From BJ22 sp021298375 (GTDB taxonomy: Bacteria > Planctomycetota > Planctomycetia > Pirellulales > Pirellulaceae), in the NCBI GenBank assembly GCA_046343015.1, contig JBKDOL010000127.1, positions 12,042 to 76,041 of the forward strand: a DNA stretch of 64,000 nucleotides, read 5' to 3'. The position numbers and the translations under genes were made by a program. Shown piece after piece: positions 53,344-62,854 of the stretch (position 1 is the first letter of the stretch; each line of letters begins with the position of its first letter). The notes under the pieces were generated by a model. The model was not told the origin of the DNA, did no database searches, and saw only the letters and a list, made by a program, of their open reading frames with translations.

Positions 53344-53574
53344 GCTGCCAGTATCGACGCGGTCTCTGCAGGCGACAAGCTCTGGGAGGGAAATGATTTT
53401 CTTCAATGAAGTCACGGCAATCAGGGAAGTTTCAAGCGTTTCAGCTACTCAGCGAGCCGAGACTGCCGGGCGACAGCTGAATCCCGAGCCCGTTTGGATT
53501 ATTCTAAAGAGACTTTTTGAGCGGCCAGCGGCAGCCTGAATCCCTTCCTTCATCCTTAGTGTGTTGATGTACCA

Positions 53575-56160
53575 ATGAATCACGCGATTGAACGACAAAC
53601 GCTTCGCGTGCTTATCTGGGTGCTCGGCTTGATGCTGACCGCAACTGGGGCGAGCGACCTTGTTGCCCAGAGCCCGGACTACAACCGCCAAGTCCTGCCG
53701 ATTCTCTCGAACCATTGCTTTGCCTGCCACGGTCCCGATTCGCAGGCCCGGTCGGCAGACTTGCGACTGGACGACATTCCGGGGCTCTTGGCCGCCGGCG
53801 GCGAGATCATCGTGCCCGGCAAGAGCGAGGAGAGCGAACTCGTCAGGCGCCTGCTCAGCGACGACGAAGACGAGCTGATGCCTCCGCCAGACCACAAGCG
53901 GCCACTTTCACCCGAACAGATTGCCACGCTCGGCAAGTGGATCGACGCGGGAGCCAAAACGACGCCCCACTGGGCGTTTGTCCCGCCCCAGCGTCCGCCG
54001 GTGCCGCTGGCCACTCCCGCTGACTGGGTTCGAAACCCCATCGATGCGTTTGTTCTGAACGGCTTAAATCGAGAGGGACTTGTCCCCTCGCCTGAGGCTG
54101 GCCGGGCCACTCTGCTCCGTCGCCTCTCTCTGGACTTGATCGGACTCCCACCGACCCCGGCAGAGCTCGAGGCGTTCCTCAGCGACACCGCCCCCGATGC
54201 TTATGAGCGGCAAGTCGAACGCCTCCTCGCCAACCCGCATTATGGAGAGCGCATGGCGCTGCCTTGGCTCGAGGCAGCCCGCTACGCCGACAGCAACGGT
54301 TTTCAACAGGACGGCGACACGCACCAGTACGTGTGGCGCGACTGGGTCGTGAATGCGCTCAACACGAACATGCCTTTTGACCAATTCACCATCGAGCAAC
54401 TGGCTGGCGACCTGCTCCCGAAGCCAACGCATGAACAGCAAGTCGCGACAGGCTTTAATCGCTGTCATCTGCTGAATGGGGAGGGCGGCGCCATCCCTGA
54501 GGAACAGCGGAATGTGATTGTCTTCGACCGGGTCGATGTCACGGCGACGAACTGGCTGGGGCTGACCCTCGCCTGCGCCCAGTGTCACGATCACAAGTAC
54601 GATCCGCTGACGATGCAGGATTACTACAGCTTCTTCGCCTTTTTCAACAACGTTCCCGAAAGCGGCGTACCGCCTGGAGGGAGTCAGTACCGGATTGCCG
54701 ACCCATTTATTTACACCGGCACCCTCGAACAGCGAAACCAACTCGCGGAACTGGAAGCTCGGGCTCGGCAACTGCGGCAGCAATACGAGAGATTGGAGCC
54801 GTCGCCGGAAACCGCCCTGCATTACGCCTGTTGGTTGTCCGAGCTGGAAAGTGCCGAATCGCCCCAGCCGCCGCTGGAAGGCCAGGCGCCGCCCACCGCA
54901 GGGCAAGTGCCAGCGGAAATCATCGAGTTGGCTCGGGTTCCAGCGGAGCAGCGGAACGATGAGCAGAAAATGCGTTTGCGGCGCCACTTCCTCGACCACG
55001 CCGCGCCGGAGCCACTCCTCACGGTGCGTCGCGAGCTGATCGCCGCCGATCAGGCGCGGGATCAATTTCGCGAGTCGCTCGCCAAGGTGATGGTCATGTC
55101 CGACGCCCGGCCGCGCGAGACGCGCATTCTGCAACGCGGCAATTATGAAATGCCGGGTGATCCAGTCACCGCGAACACTCCCGCAGTCTTGCCGCCGCTT
55201 CCTGCCGACGCCCCGCACAACCGGCTCGGTTTGGCCCAGTGGTTGGTATCCGCCGAAAACCCGCTCGTGGCTCGCGTTCAGGTAAATCGCTTTTGGCAAC
55301 ATTATTGGGGCCAGGGGCTGGTCAAAACTCCCGAGAACTTTGGCTTGCAAAGCGAACCGCCCCGGCATCCGGAACTCCTTGACTGGCTGGCGGTCGAGTT
55401 TCGCGAAAGCGGCTGGGACATGAAACATCTCCACCGGTTGATCGTCACCAGCAGCACGTACCGGCAAAGCTCTCATCTGCGCCCGGAATTGCTGGAGCGA
55501 GACCCGGCCAACGAGTTCTTCGCGCGGGCAGCCCGGTTCAGGCTCTCCTCGTTACTTCTCCGCGATCTGGCACTGGCAGCCAGCGGTCAGCTCAATCTTC
55601 AGTTTGGCGGCAAACCGGTTTACCCTTACCAGCCGCCCGATATCTGGGACAGCCTTGCCATCACGAAAGAGCGCGACTTTTCCTATCCGCTCTCCAGCGG
55701 TCCGGATCTGTACCGCCGCAGTCTTTACACCTTCTGGCGACGCACGGTCGGGCCCGGCAACATGTTTGATGCCGGCAGCCGCCAAGCCTGCAAGGTCCGG
55801 GTGACCATCACCAACACCCCGCTGCACGCGCTCACGACACTGAATGATGAGACCTGGGTAGAAGCGTCACGCCTGCTCGCCAGCACCGTTCAACGTGAGG
55901 CTGGCTCAGACAAAGAGCGAATCGCGACAGCCTTTGAGCGAGTCTGTGCCCGCCAGCCCAGCGCCAGTGAGCTCGCGGTTTTTGAGCGGCAATTGGCCAA
56001 GGGGCGGGAGTTGTTCGCGGCTGCTCCGGAACAGGCGCGCGAGTTTATTGGAATCGGAGCGAGCGAGGTACCGGCGGAATCGGATCCAATCGAGCTCGCG
56101 GCCCTGACCAACGTTTGTCTGACGATTTTTAATCTGGACGAAGCCCTGACTCGAGAATAG
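53575..56160 (+). CDS. Planctomycete cytochrome C + DUF1549/DUF1553 protein
   Basis: 861 residues. Signal peptide (LIWVLGLMLTATGA), PSCyt1 cytochrome domain with CFACHG (Cys48, Cys51, His52), DUF1549 with AARYADSNGFQQDG and a second CxxCH (CAQCHDHKYDPL), a coiled linker, then DUF1553 with PLVARVQVNRFWQHYWGQGLV and LIVTSSTYRQSS. This multi-domain family is highly expanded in Planctomycetes and is always found with DUF1501 partners, as here (gap 37 bp). It is thought to act outside the cytoplasm in polymer breakdown, but the reaction is unknown. Confidence 0.95.
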   Translation: MNHAIERQTLRVLIWVLGLMLTATGASDLVAQSPDYNRQVLPILSNHCFACHGPDSQARSADLRLDDIPGLLAAGGEIIVPGKSEESELVRRLLSDDEDELMPPPDHKRPLSPEQIATLGKWIDAGAKTTPHWAFVPPQRPPVPLATPADWVRNPIDAFVLNGLNREGLVPSPEAGRATLLRRLSLDLIGLPPTPAELEAFLSDTAPDAYERQVERLLANPHYGERMALPWLEAARYADSNGFQQDGDTHQYVWRDWVVNALNTNMPFDQFTIEQLAGDLLPKPTHEQQVATGFNRCHLLNGEGGAIPEEQRNVIVFDRVDVTATNWLGLTLACAQCHDHKYDPLTMQDYYSFFAFFNNVPESGVPPGGSQYRIADPFIYTGTLEQRNQLAELEARARQLRQQYERLEPSPETALHYACWLSELESAESPQPPLEGQAPPTAGQVPAEIIELARVPAEQRNDEQKMRLRRHFLDHAAPEPLLTVRRELIAADQARDQFRESLAKVMVMSDARPRETRILQRGNYEMPGDPVTANTPAVLPPLPADAPHNRLGLAQWLVSAENPLVARVQVNRFWQHYWGQGLVKTPENFGLQSEPPRHPELLDWLAVEFRESGWDMKHLHRLIVTSSTYRQSSHLRPELLERDPANEFFARAARFRLSSLLLRDLALAASGQLNLQFGGKPVYPYQPPDIWDSLAITKERDFSYPLSSGPDLYRRSLYTFWRRTVGPGNMFDAGSRQACKVRVTITNTPLHALTTLNDETWVEASRLLASTVQREAGSDKERIATAFERVCARQPSASELAVFERQLAKGRELFAAAPEQAREFIGIGASEVPAESDPIELAALTNVCLTIFNLDEALTRE

Positions 56161-56197
56161 TCACGCGGCTGGTTCCGTCCCGAAACGAGAAACAGCG

Positions 56198-57670
56198 ATG
56201 AACCCACTCACGGAACTGGCTCAACAATTCACCCGGCGATCGCTGCTCCAGGGTTTTGGCCACGGGATTGGTCTGGCCGCGATCGCCCAGTTGCTTGGGG
56301 AGGAAGCCCAGGCTGGTGGCAGCCGCGAGGGAGAACTGCGAGATGGTTCGGCTCCGCTTTCCGGTTTGCCCCATCATCCGCCCAAAGCCAAACGGATGAT
56401 CGTCCTCTGGCAGGGTGGGGGACCGTCGCATGTCGACCTGTTTGACCACAAGCCGGGTCTGGAGGCAATGCGGCTGCAGGAATTGCCCGAGTCCGTCCGC
56501 AAAGGGACGCGACTTTCGACCATGACGGCCTCTCAGGGAAGTTACAAGATTCTCCCGCCGCTCAAACCGTTTCGGCAGTATGGCGACTCGGGCCGCTGGC
56601 TTTCGGAACTCCTGCCCCACACAGGTGGAGTTGCTGATGACATCTGTCTCGTGCGCTCGATGTATACCGAAGCCGTCAATCATGCCCCCGGGGTAACGCT
56701 GTTCATGACGGGAAGCCAGATTCCCGGTCGCCCCAGCCTTGGGGCCTGGATGACCTATGGCTTGGGAACGCTGACCAGCGAGTTGCCCTCGTTTGTCGTG
56801 ATGACCTCGTCCGATGTTGGGAAGACCTGCGGGCAATTGTTTTTTGACTATTACTGGGGCAGCGGCTTTCTTCCCTCCAAGTACCAGGGCGTTCGTTTTC
56901 GCAGCGGCGCCGACCCGGTACTCTACCTTCGCGACCCACAAGGGCTGCCGCGCGAACTGCGCCGCGCCGCGCTGGATGACCTCGCCGAGCTGAATCGCCA
57001 GCATCTCAGTCTTTCTGGTGATCCCGAGATCGATACGCGGATTTCCCAGTATGAAATGGCTTTCCGGATGCAGACCAGCGTCCCCGATTTGCTGGAGGTT
57101 GAGCAGGAGCCCGCGCATGTCCTCGAGCTGTACGGACCGGATGTGAAGCGGCCGGGCTCCTTTGCCCGCAATTGTCTAATCGCTCGGCGACTCCTTGAAC
57201 GGGGTACGCGGTTCGTCCAGCTGATGCATTCCGGTTGGGACCAGCACAATAACCTCAGCTACCAGCTGGCGGAGCAATGCCGCGACACGGACCAGCCTGC
57301 AGCCGCATTGGTCCGCGATCTCAAGCAGCGCGGGATGCTTGATGACACGATTGTCTTGTGGGGAACTGAATTCGGCCGGACCGTTTTCATCCAAGGCGAC
57401 ATCAACAATCCCCGAGGACATGGCCGGGATCACTTCGGCAAGTGCTACAGCGTTTGGCTTGCGGGAGGCGGTTTCCGTCCTGGTCACAGCTACGGAGAGA
57501 CGGACGACTTTTGCTATTCAGTGGCCAAGGACCCGGTGCATGTTCACGATTTGCAGGCGACGATCCTGCACCAACTGGGAATCGACCACGAGCGTCTGAC
57601 CTTCCGCTACCAGGGCCGCGATTTCCGCCTCACCGACGTTCATGGCGAGGTAGTGCAGGGGATTGTCTAG
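56198..57670 (+). CDS. DUF1501 protein (sulfatase-like fold)
   Basis: 490 residues. Tat-like N-terminus (TRRSLLQGFGHGIGLAAIA), then IVLWQGGGPSHVDLFDHKPG, the DUF1501 signature, DICLVRSMYTEAVNH, MHSGWDQHNN and the C-terminal WGTEFGRTVFIQG, GRDHFGKCYSVWLAGGG and YSVAKDPVHVHDLQATILHQLG. The fold belongs to the alkaline-phosphatase/sulfatase superfamily. It is the constant partner of DUF1549/DUF1553 proteins; the pair is probably co-transcribed. Confidence 0.95.
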   Translation: MNPLTELAQQFTRRSLLQGFGHGIGLAAIAQLLGEEAQAGGSREGELRDGSAPLSGLPHHPPKAKRMIVLWQGGGPSHVDLFDHKPGLEAMRLQELPESVRKGTRLSTMTASQGSYKILPPLKPFRQYGDSGRWLSELLPHTGGVADDICLVRSMYTEAVNHAPGVTLFMTGSQIPGRPSLGAWMTYGLGTLTSELPSFVVMTSSDVGKTCGQLFFDYYWGSGFLPSKYQGVRFRSGADPVLYLRDPQGLPRELRRAALDDLAELNRQHLSLSGDPEIDTRISQYEMAFRMQTSVPDLLEVEQEPAHVLELYGPDVKRPGSFARNCLIARRLLERGTRFVQLMHSGWDQHNNLSYQLAEQCRDTDQPAAALVRDLKQRGMLDDTIVLWGTEFGRTVFIQGDINNPRGHGRDHFGKCYSVWLAGGGFRPGHSYGETDDFCYSVAKDPVHVHDLQATILHQLGIDHERLTFRYQGRDFRLTDVHGEVVQGIV

Positions 57671-57733
57671 GAGCGGATTGAGGAGGTTCGTTTGATCAGA
57701 AATCGCCTCGCGATGTTCCTCGAATCGTCGCGT

Positions 57734-59590
57734 TCACTGTTTCGTGATTTTTGTCGTATCGAACAGCCGATCATCGAGTGTGTAGGAGCGGAGTTCCAGT
57801 GTCTTGCCATTGATATGGACCATCACGTAATGGTGACCGCGGCGGACGTTGTTCTGGAAAAAGGGGCGATAAGGTCCAGCCGTCTCCAGTCCACCGCCAC
57901 CGCCCCCGGTGATCATGTAAATGGTTCCACCGGCATCAACGGCCTCGTTATCTTTGAGCGGCCAGGTTCGCTCGTAGGAGTGAATGTGTCCGGTCCAGAC
58001 AATGTCAACACCGTACTTCTCATGCAGGGGCACCATTTGCCGGACGCGAAGATCGCCCCGGGTGCTCTGGTTGGTCTTCCAGAGATCGCCGTAGTCGTTC
58101 TCGTCCGATGAGTAAGGGGGGTGATGATGGCAGACGAACTTCCAAGTGGCGGTTGAGGCCGCGAGTTTCTCTTCCAGCCAGCGATATTGTTCGCTTTCCG
58201 CGTCAACTTTCCGATTGGAATCGATCATGAAAAAGTCCGCATCCCCGTAGGAAAAGCTGTAGTAGTACTCCGGATCGGGCAGGGCCATGTAGTCAAAGTA
58301 GTTCTTGGCATTTTGCTCGTGGTTTCCCAAGACAGGAAACAGCGGAATCCTTGAAATCAGGACATTCATCGAAGGGAAGAATTCCTCTCGCCAATCGGAG
58401 TCCTTCTTGCCCTGGTCAACCAAATCTCCGGCCAGCATCACGAAGTGGGGCCGCTGGGCCCAGGCGAGTTCGGCAATCGCGCCCGCCACTTTGGGATTCT
58501 TCTGGGTATCGCCGATCACGGCAAAGGACACCGCCTTGCCGCGTCCGGCCGCGGTTTGAAAGGTCGAAGGATCAGACTCGAGAACTTGACCATCCTCAGT
58601 TTCGGAGACAACACGATAAAAATACTGAGTGTCAGTCTGGAGGCCCTCGATCCGGGCAGTCTGGATCGTTCCGTTGCTGGTAGCCGCTTGGCTGTTGCGG
58701 CACTGATTGTCTTCGCCCCACTGGACGCGGCTCTTGGCCTCTGCGGTCGTCTGCCAGACGACGGTCATGCCAGTTTCCGTGCCATACTGCAGGAACGGAC
58801 GGACGATGAAGTCGAGTCCCCCGGCGACCGGCTTGGAGACATATTCCACCAGGTCCTTTTGATGGGCGAATTCGCCTTCGACCCACTTGGGCTTGGCGGC
58901 GAGGTGGTAAAGCGCAACCTCGCGGAGCTTCCCGCGAAGCGAGTAGAACTCATTTCGGTCGTGGTAGGCTCCGAGTACCAGCGGAGCGGACTCGGGATAA
59001 AGCACCTCGCCCGTTTGCTCGGTGGATTCCCCATCGAGCTGGCCGTTGACGTAAAGTTGCATCTGCTGGCCATCGTAAACGCCAACGACGTGATAGAACT
59101 TGCCGGGCTCAAACTTGGTCTTGCCGTTCAGGTAGGTCATCTTTCCATCGCCATCATTCGCGCCCTTCGTGGCGAGGCTGAACGTGAACACGTCCTGGTT
59201 GTAGCCCAGGATCCAGCCCGATTCGGCATCGCCGTTATCCTGAATGACCCCGGCAAAACCGCCCCACTCCTCGGGTTGGTCGATCACGACCCAGGCCGAG
59301 ACCGTAAAGTCCTTGGTTGGCAGAAAGCTCTGGACGGCCCGGTGGTCGGTCGCGAGCAGGCACTCCATTTGACGGCCATGAAAATAGGCTGACTGGCCCC
59401 AAGGGTCCGGGACAATTCGGGGCGCTTCGCTGAAAGTACCATCTGGTCCCAATCGCGCCTTGAGCTTTTGCCCGTCGATTTGCTTTTCGTTGAAGGTCCA
59501 GTGGCAGACAGGATCCGGTCCATCGTGGGCCGTGGTCGTGAGTGGAAGACAGAACAGCCAAACCAAACAGAGGCAATGCAGGGTTCGCAT
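57734..59590 (-). CDS. LamG + fibronectin III + metallophosphoesterase protein
   Basis: 618 residues. Signal peptide (LHCLCLVWLFCLPLTTTA), a LamG/concanavalin-like domain (about 25-230), an Fn3-type purple acid phosphatase N-domain (about 255-345; GMTVVWQTTAEAKSRVQWG, YFYRVVSETEDG), and a calcineurin-like phosphoesterase with AVIGDTQKN, LAGDLVDQG, PVLGNHEQN, VCHHHPPY and GHIHSYERTWP. The metal ligands are all present. It probably cleaves phosphate esters from extracellular polymers. Convergent with the DUF1501 gene. Confidence 0.93.
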   Translation of the reverse strand: MRTLHCLCLVWLFCLPLTTTAHDGPDPVCHWTFNEKQIDGQKLKARLGPDGTFSEAPRIVPDPWGQSAYFHGRQMECLLATDHRAVQSFLPTKDFTVSAWVVIDQPEEWGGFAGVIQDNGDAESGWILGYNQDVFTFSLATKGANDGDGKMTYLNGKTKFEPGKFYHVVGVYDGQQMQLYVNGQLDGESTEQTGEVLYPESAPLVLGAYHDRNEFYSLRGKLREVALYHLAAKPKWVEGEFAHQKDLVEYVSKPVAGGLDFIVRPFLQYGTETGMTVVWQTTAEAKSRVQWGEDNQCRNSQAATSNGTIQTARIEGLQTDTQYFYRVVSETEDGQVLESDPSTFQTAAGRGKAVSFAVIGDTQKNPKVAGAIAELAWAQRPHFVMLAGDLVDQGKKDSDWREEFFPSMNVLISRIPLFPVLGNHEQNAKNYFDYMALPDPEYYYSFSYGDADFFMIDSNRKVDAESEQYRWLEEKLAASTATWKFVCHHHPPYSSDENDYGDLWKTNQSTRGDLRVRQMVPLHEKYGVDIVWTGHIHSYERTWPLKDNEAVDAGGTIYMITGGGGGGLETAGPYRPFFQNNVRRGHHYVMVHINGKTLELRSYTLDDRLFDTTKITKQ

Positions 59591-59851
59591 CAGAGCTGAA
59601 TCCTTACAGCAAGAATTACGGAAAGACAGGACTGCGTATCAGCCGCTCCTGCTCGCAGGCCTTGGCGATTGTCGCAGCCTCCCCCAGCCAGCGGGAGTAG
59701 CAAACACGGGGCTCAAGGGCCAGTCAAGCCAGTCGTAATGGCACCGGCGGGAGTTCGTGGCGACCAGTCGATTTGAACTTTAGTCTTCGAAGCTGAACGT
59801 TTGAAAAAGGAACAGTGAAGATTGCAGGAAGAGGAGGTTTCGGGGCTGATG

Positions 59852-59894
59852 AAAAAATGCGAGGGGCGGCCGCCGGAGCAACCACCCCCCGCAT
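59852..59894 (-). terminator. Intrinsic terminator after the PEP-CTERM gene
   Basis: ATGCG-A-GGGG (59857-59866) pairs with CCCC-C-CGCAT (59885-59894) with one mismatch; on the minus strand six T residues follow (59852-59857). It lies 110 bp after the stop of the gene at 60004. The rest of the gap 59591-60003 shows no gene. Confidence 0.65.
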
Positions 59895-60003
59895 CGGAAA
59901 GGTGAAGACACAAGGAAGTCAATCGAGTTGTCTTCTGGGCTTATCCGGGCCGACTGTCGGCCGAGTTCACGACAGCCCGGTCCTGGTTAGCTGGCGTTCA
60001 AGC

Positions 60004-60600
60004 CTAGCGGCGTCGACGGCGCAGAGCGCCGGCGGTCAATGCTGCCAGACCCATCACGATGGCCGAGTTCGGTTCGGGCACGGCCGAAACATTGACGGTG
60101 CCAGTGCCTTTGGCCCAGCCAGTCCAGGCATTCACGTTACCGCGATAGCGGACCCCGTTGCTCCCTTCAGTGAAGCTCAGGTTGGTCGTTCCAATGGCTG
60201 TGGCATTAAAGGTAACGGTGCTGAACAGCACGAAATCGTTTTGGCCGCTCGTGCCAACACCACCGCTCGTGCCTTGGAAGTCGAGGGCGTTAGCATTGGT
60301 TACCAAGTCGCCCAGCGTGCCGGCTGAAACGTTGCTCCAGCGTGCTCCGGGATTCTCAATCAGGTGGGAAGTCGCTTGGAGAACAGGCGTATTGCTGCTC
60401 AGGATGTTGATGTTCACGCCGCGCAGAATGCTTCCTGCTGCCGTGGAGACAAAGACGTACATCGAACCGGACTGGCCGGCAATCAGGTTCAAGTTGGAGC
60501 CCGCATTGGCATTGGTGGCGCTGGTACTGAACTTGATGTCAGCCTGCGCGCTACCTGTAAACAGGCAGACCAGAGCGATGAAGAGTAGTGCTTTTTTCAT
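60004..60600 (-). CDS. PEP-CTERM exported protein
   Basis: 198 residues. Signal peptide (KKALLFIALVCLFTGSAQA), a beta-rich domain (about 22-170; Asn/Thr/Gly/Ser-rich), then the sorting tail VPEPNSAIVMGLAALTAGAL followed by RRRRR. The V-P-E-P motif, hydrophobic helix and basic end are recognised by exosortase/EpsH systems, which attach or process such proteins at the cell surface. No exosortase gene is in the window. Confidence 0.93.
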   Translation of the reverse strand: MKKALLFIALVCLFTGSAQADIKFSTSATNANAGSNLNLIAGQSGSMYVFVSTAAGSILRGVNINILSSNTPVLQATSHLIENPGARWSNVSAGTLGDLVTNANALDFQGTSGGVGTSGQNDFVLFSTVTFNATAIGTTNLSFTEGSNGVRYRGNVNAWTGWAKGTGTVNVSAVPEPNSAIVMGLAALTAGALRRRRR

Positions 60601-60683
60601 GGAATTCTAAACTCAAGTTGTGAAACGGAAAATAACTGAAAAGACAAAACGGATTGGAAATGGCAGGTGATTGCGGCAGTGGC

Positions 60684-60724
60684 AAAAAGCAGGTGGGCGA
60701 GGCCGGTCAGGGCCTCTGCCCACC
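60684..60724 (-). terminator. Terminator-like hairpin after the dockerin-type gene
   Basis: GGTGGGC (60692-60698) with AGGCC (60700-60704) pairs with GGCCT (60711-60715) and GCCCACC (60718-60724), separated by single unpaired bases; on the minus strand a run of five T (60684-60688) follows after three bases. It separates the gene at 60782 from the PEP-CTERM gene. Confidence 0.6.
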
Positions 60725-60781
60725 GTGCCCTCCAAGTACCATCGCAATCGCGCAGCCTTGTTGCCGGTGGCCAGTCAGAAA

Positions 60782-62617
60782 CTAGTTCCCGAACAACACG
60801 TTGATAAAGCCATCGATATCGTCGAAGTTGAACAATCCATCACCATTGAAGTCGAGTTGGACGGTGGGATTGACATTGGGATAGGTGCTGGCGAAAAGAT
60901 CCGGGTCAAAGAAGGCGAGGATGAACGGATCGATATCACCGAAGTCAGCGACACCGTTGCCGTCTGCATCACCCTTGACCCAAGTGATCGCCTCGGCTTC
61001 GACCTTGACGTCGTCGATAGCCATCCACCAGTTGTTACCGGCGCGGAGGTAACCGAATCGCAAGATCATCTTGTTGCTCTGGCCGGCCTGAAACTTCAGG
61101 GCCTGCGGAGTCGCGGAGTCAGTCAACGAAGCGTTGTACGTCCGGAGTTCCTGGAGGTATTGGCCGTCGGCCACTTCGACGACCTTGACGGCTGGGACAT
61201 TCCCAGTAGCTCGGCCGGTGGTCACGACTTCCTGGAGCGGCACCCAAGTGGCACCGCCATCAAATGAAGCTTCGACGAGGCCCATTTGATTCGACTCGGC
61301 CCGCAGCTCAATCGCGAAGCTGATCTGCAGGGTCCGGTTGTCGTAGCCGCTGAGATCGTAGACTCGGCTGATGTAGGTGTTGAACGAATTGCCGGGTGCG
61401 CGACCCGTGTTTTCCAGATTGCGGTCGTAGTCGTAGAAGGCATCGCCATCAGCCACCAGCGCGGCATTGGCATTGAAGGAGCCCAAGTCGAGCAAGCTGC
61501 GACCTTGTCCACCCTGTTCATTGACCCAGCACTTCACGTCCAGAGCGCGCCAGCCGTTAAAGCCTTCTTCGCGGGAGAAGCCCGGGGTTTGGCTGTTGTC
61601 CACAGTCCAGAACTCGGCGCCGACCACTGGATTGTTGGCCGGGATCTGATCCGTCCAGTCCGTTCCGTCGTATCTGGTGACCGGAGCAGTGGGAGGAGTC
61701 GCGACTTCGAAGGGAACCATCGTTTCAGCGAGGTTTTCGAAGTCGTCGAAATAGTCGCTACCGCCGGCTTCGTTGACCCGAACGCCGATGTTATCGAGGG
61801 CAAACCACCAGTTGTTGGTGCCGTCGAGGCAGCCAATCCGGAGAATCATCGAATTGCCCGAGGGAGTGAAGTCGCCGTTGGCAGCGGAGAAGCTCTCGCC
61901 AATCCCGACTTGGACAAAGTTGTTGGCGGGAACGCCATCGACTCTCTTCAGATCCAAGAGCATCTGCCAAGTCGTGCCGCCGTCAAATGAGACCTCCACC
62001 GTTCCGCGCTGGTTGTCTTCATAGGCGAATTCGTAGTCAAAGTAGACTTCAAGGTTGCTCAAGTCACCGGTCAGCGGATAGGTCCGGCTGATGTAAGAGT
62101 TGAACAAGTTGTTGGCATCGCCGTTGAAGTCATCGTATGCATCCGGGTCAGCGACCAGGGCAACGTTCCGATCGCCCACGGGGCCCAAAGCGGTTCGCCC
62201 GGCCTGAACACCTTGCTGGGCGATCCAGGAATTGACGTCCATGGCGGTCCAGCCGTCGTACGCGCCTTCGAGGCAGCTGCCGGGTGCACCCATCGTGCTG
62301 TTGTTAATCGTCCAGTCGGGGATCTCGTTGGTCCAGTCCGTGCCATCCGCAAACACTGGCGGCGGATTGACGGCGACGGTGAACGGCTCCATCAACGCAT
62401 GGGTGTCTTCGAAGTTGTCAAAGGCGACAACTTGCAACGCTTCGCGCACGCTTGGCTTGCGAACGCGCGCCTTACCGCCCGGCTTGCCTTGGGCAGAAAG
62501 GTCGCCCGCACAAAGCAGCGTGCAAGCGACCGCAATCGCGACTGCCAGTTGCAGGCAGTTTCGCGAGCAAGCACCGCGCCAGCCGGCGCCGAGCTTGAAC
62601 GGATCAAAAATGGTCAT
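60782..62617 (-). CDS. Exported protein with duplicated beta-sandwich units and C-terminal dockerin-like EF hands
   Basis: 611 residues. Signal peptide (about 18-43), then two tandem copies of a roughly 230-residue unit: each has DNFED/DDFEN, DGTDWT-[ND]-[EQ]-IP, DGW-[TR]-A-[ML]-DV, NSYIS/NTYIS, VEVSFDGGTTW/VEASFDGGATW, and NNWWFALDN/NNWWMAIDD. The C-terminus has two EF-hand-like loops, GDADGNGVADFGDID and DFNGDGLFNFDDID, the GC-type dockerin layout used in planctomycetes. Such proteins are exported and may assemble on the surface. Ligand unknown. Confidence 0.88.
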   Translation of the reverse strand: MTIFDPFKLGAGWRGACSRNCLQLAVAIAVACTLLCAGDLSAQGKPGGKARVRKPSVREALQVVAFDNFEDTHALMEPFTVAVNPPPVFADGTDWTNEIPDWTINNSTMGAPGSCLEGAYDGWTAMDVNSWIAQQGVQAGRTALGPVGDRNVALVADPDAYDDFNGDANNLFNSYISRTYPLTGDLSNLEVYFDYEFAYEDNQRGTVEVSFDGGTTWQMLLDLKRVDGVPANNFVQVGIGESFSAANGDFTPSGNSMILRIGCLDGTNNWWFALDNIGVRVNEAGGSDYFDDFENLAETMVPFEVATPPTAPVTRYDGTDWTDQIPANNPVVGAEFWTVDNSQTPGFSREEGFNGWRALDVKCWVNEQGGQGRSLLDLGSFNANAALVADGDAFYDYDRNLENTGRAPGNSFNTYISRVYDLSGYDNRTLQISFAIELRAESNQMGLVEASFDGGATWVPLQEVVTTGRATGNVPAVKVVEVADGQYLQELRTYNASLTDSATPQALKFQAGQSNKMILRFGYLRAGNNWWMAIDDVKVEAEAITWVKGDADGNGVADFGDIDPFILAFFDPDLFASTYPNVNPTVQLDFNGDGLFNFDDIDGFINVLFGN

Positions 62618-62854
62618 CGATGGGACTCCTCAGAAAGATTGAAATACTCCGACTGCCATCTGCGACAGCGATAGCAGCCAATCAGACTATCGAGCGCTCG
62701 TTAAAAATCCTCGGAGATCCGATGAAGTTTGGATGAGAGCTGAATGAAGCCAATGACCGTCGTCGGTCGGCCTGTGGGCGCCCCACAGCGCGAGGAATTA
62801 ACGGGCGGTGCAGCGCACCGCAAAGAAGTTTCGGGTGAAGAAAGTGAGGCGAGG

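Noticed and set aside
54064..55476. 470-residue minus-strand open frame opposite the DUF1549/DUF1553 gene
   Set aside because: No domain or ribosome binding site; shadow of a well-supported gene.
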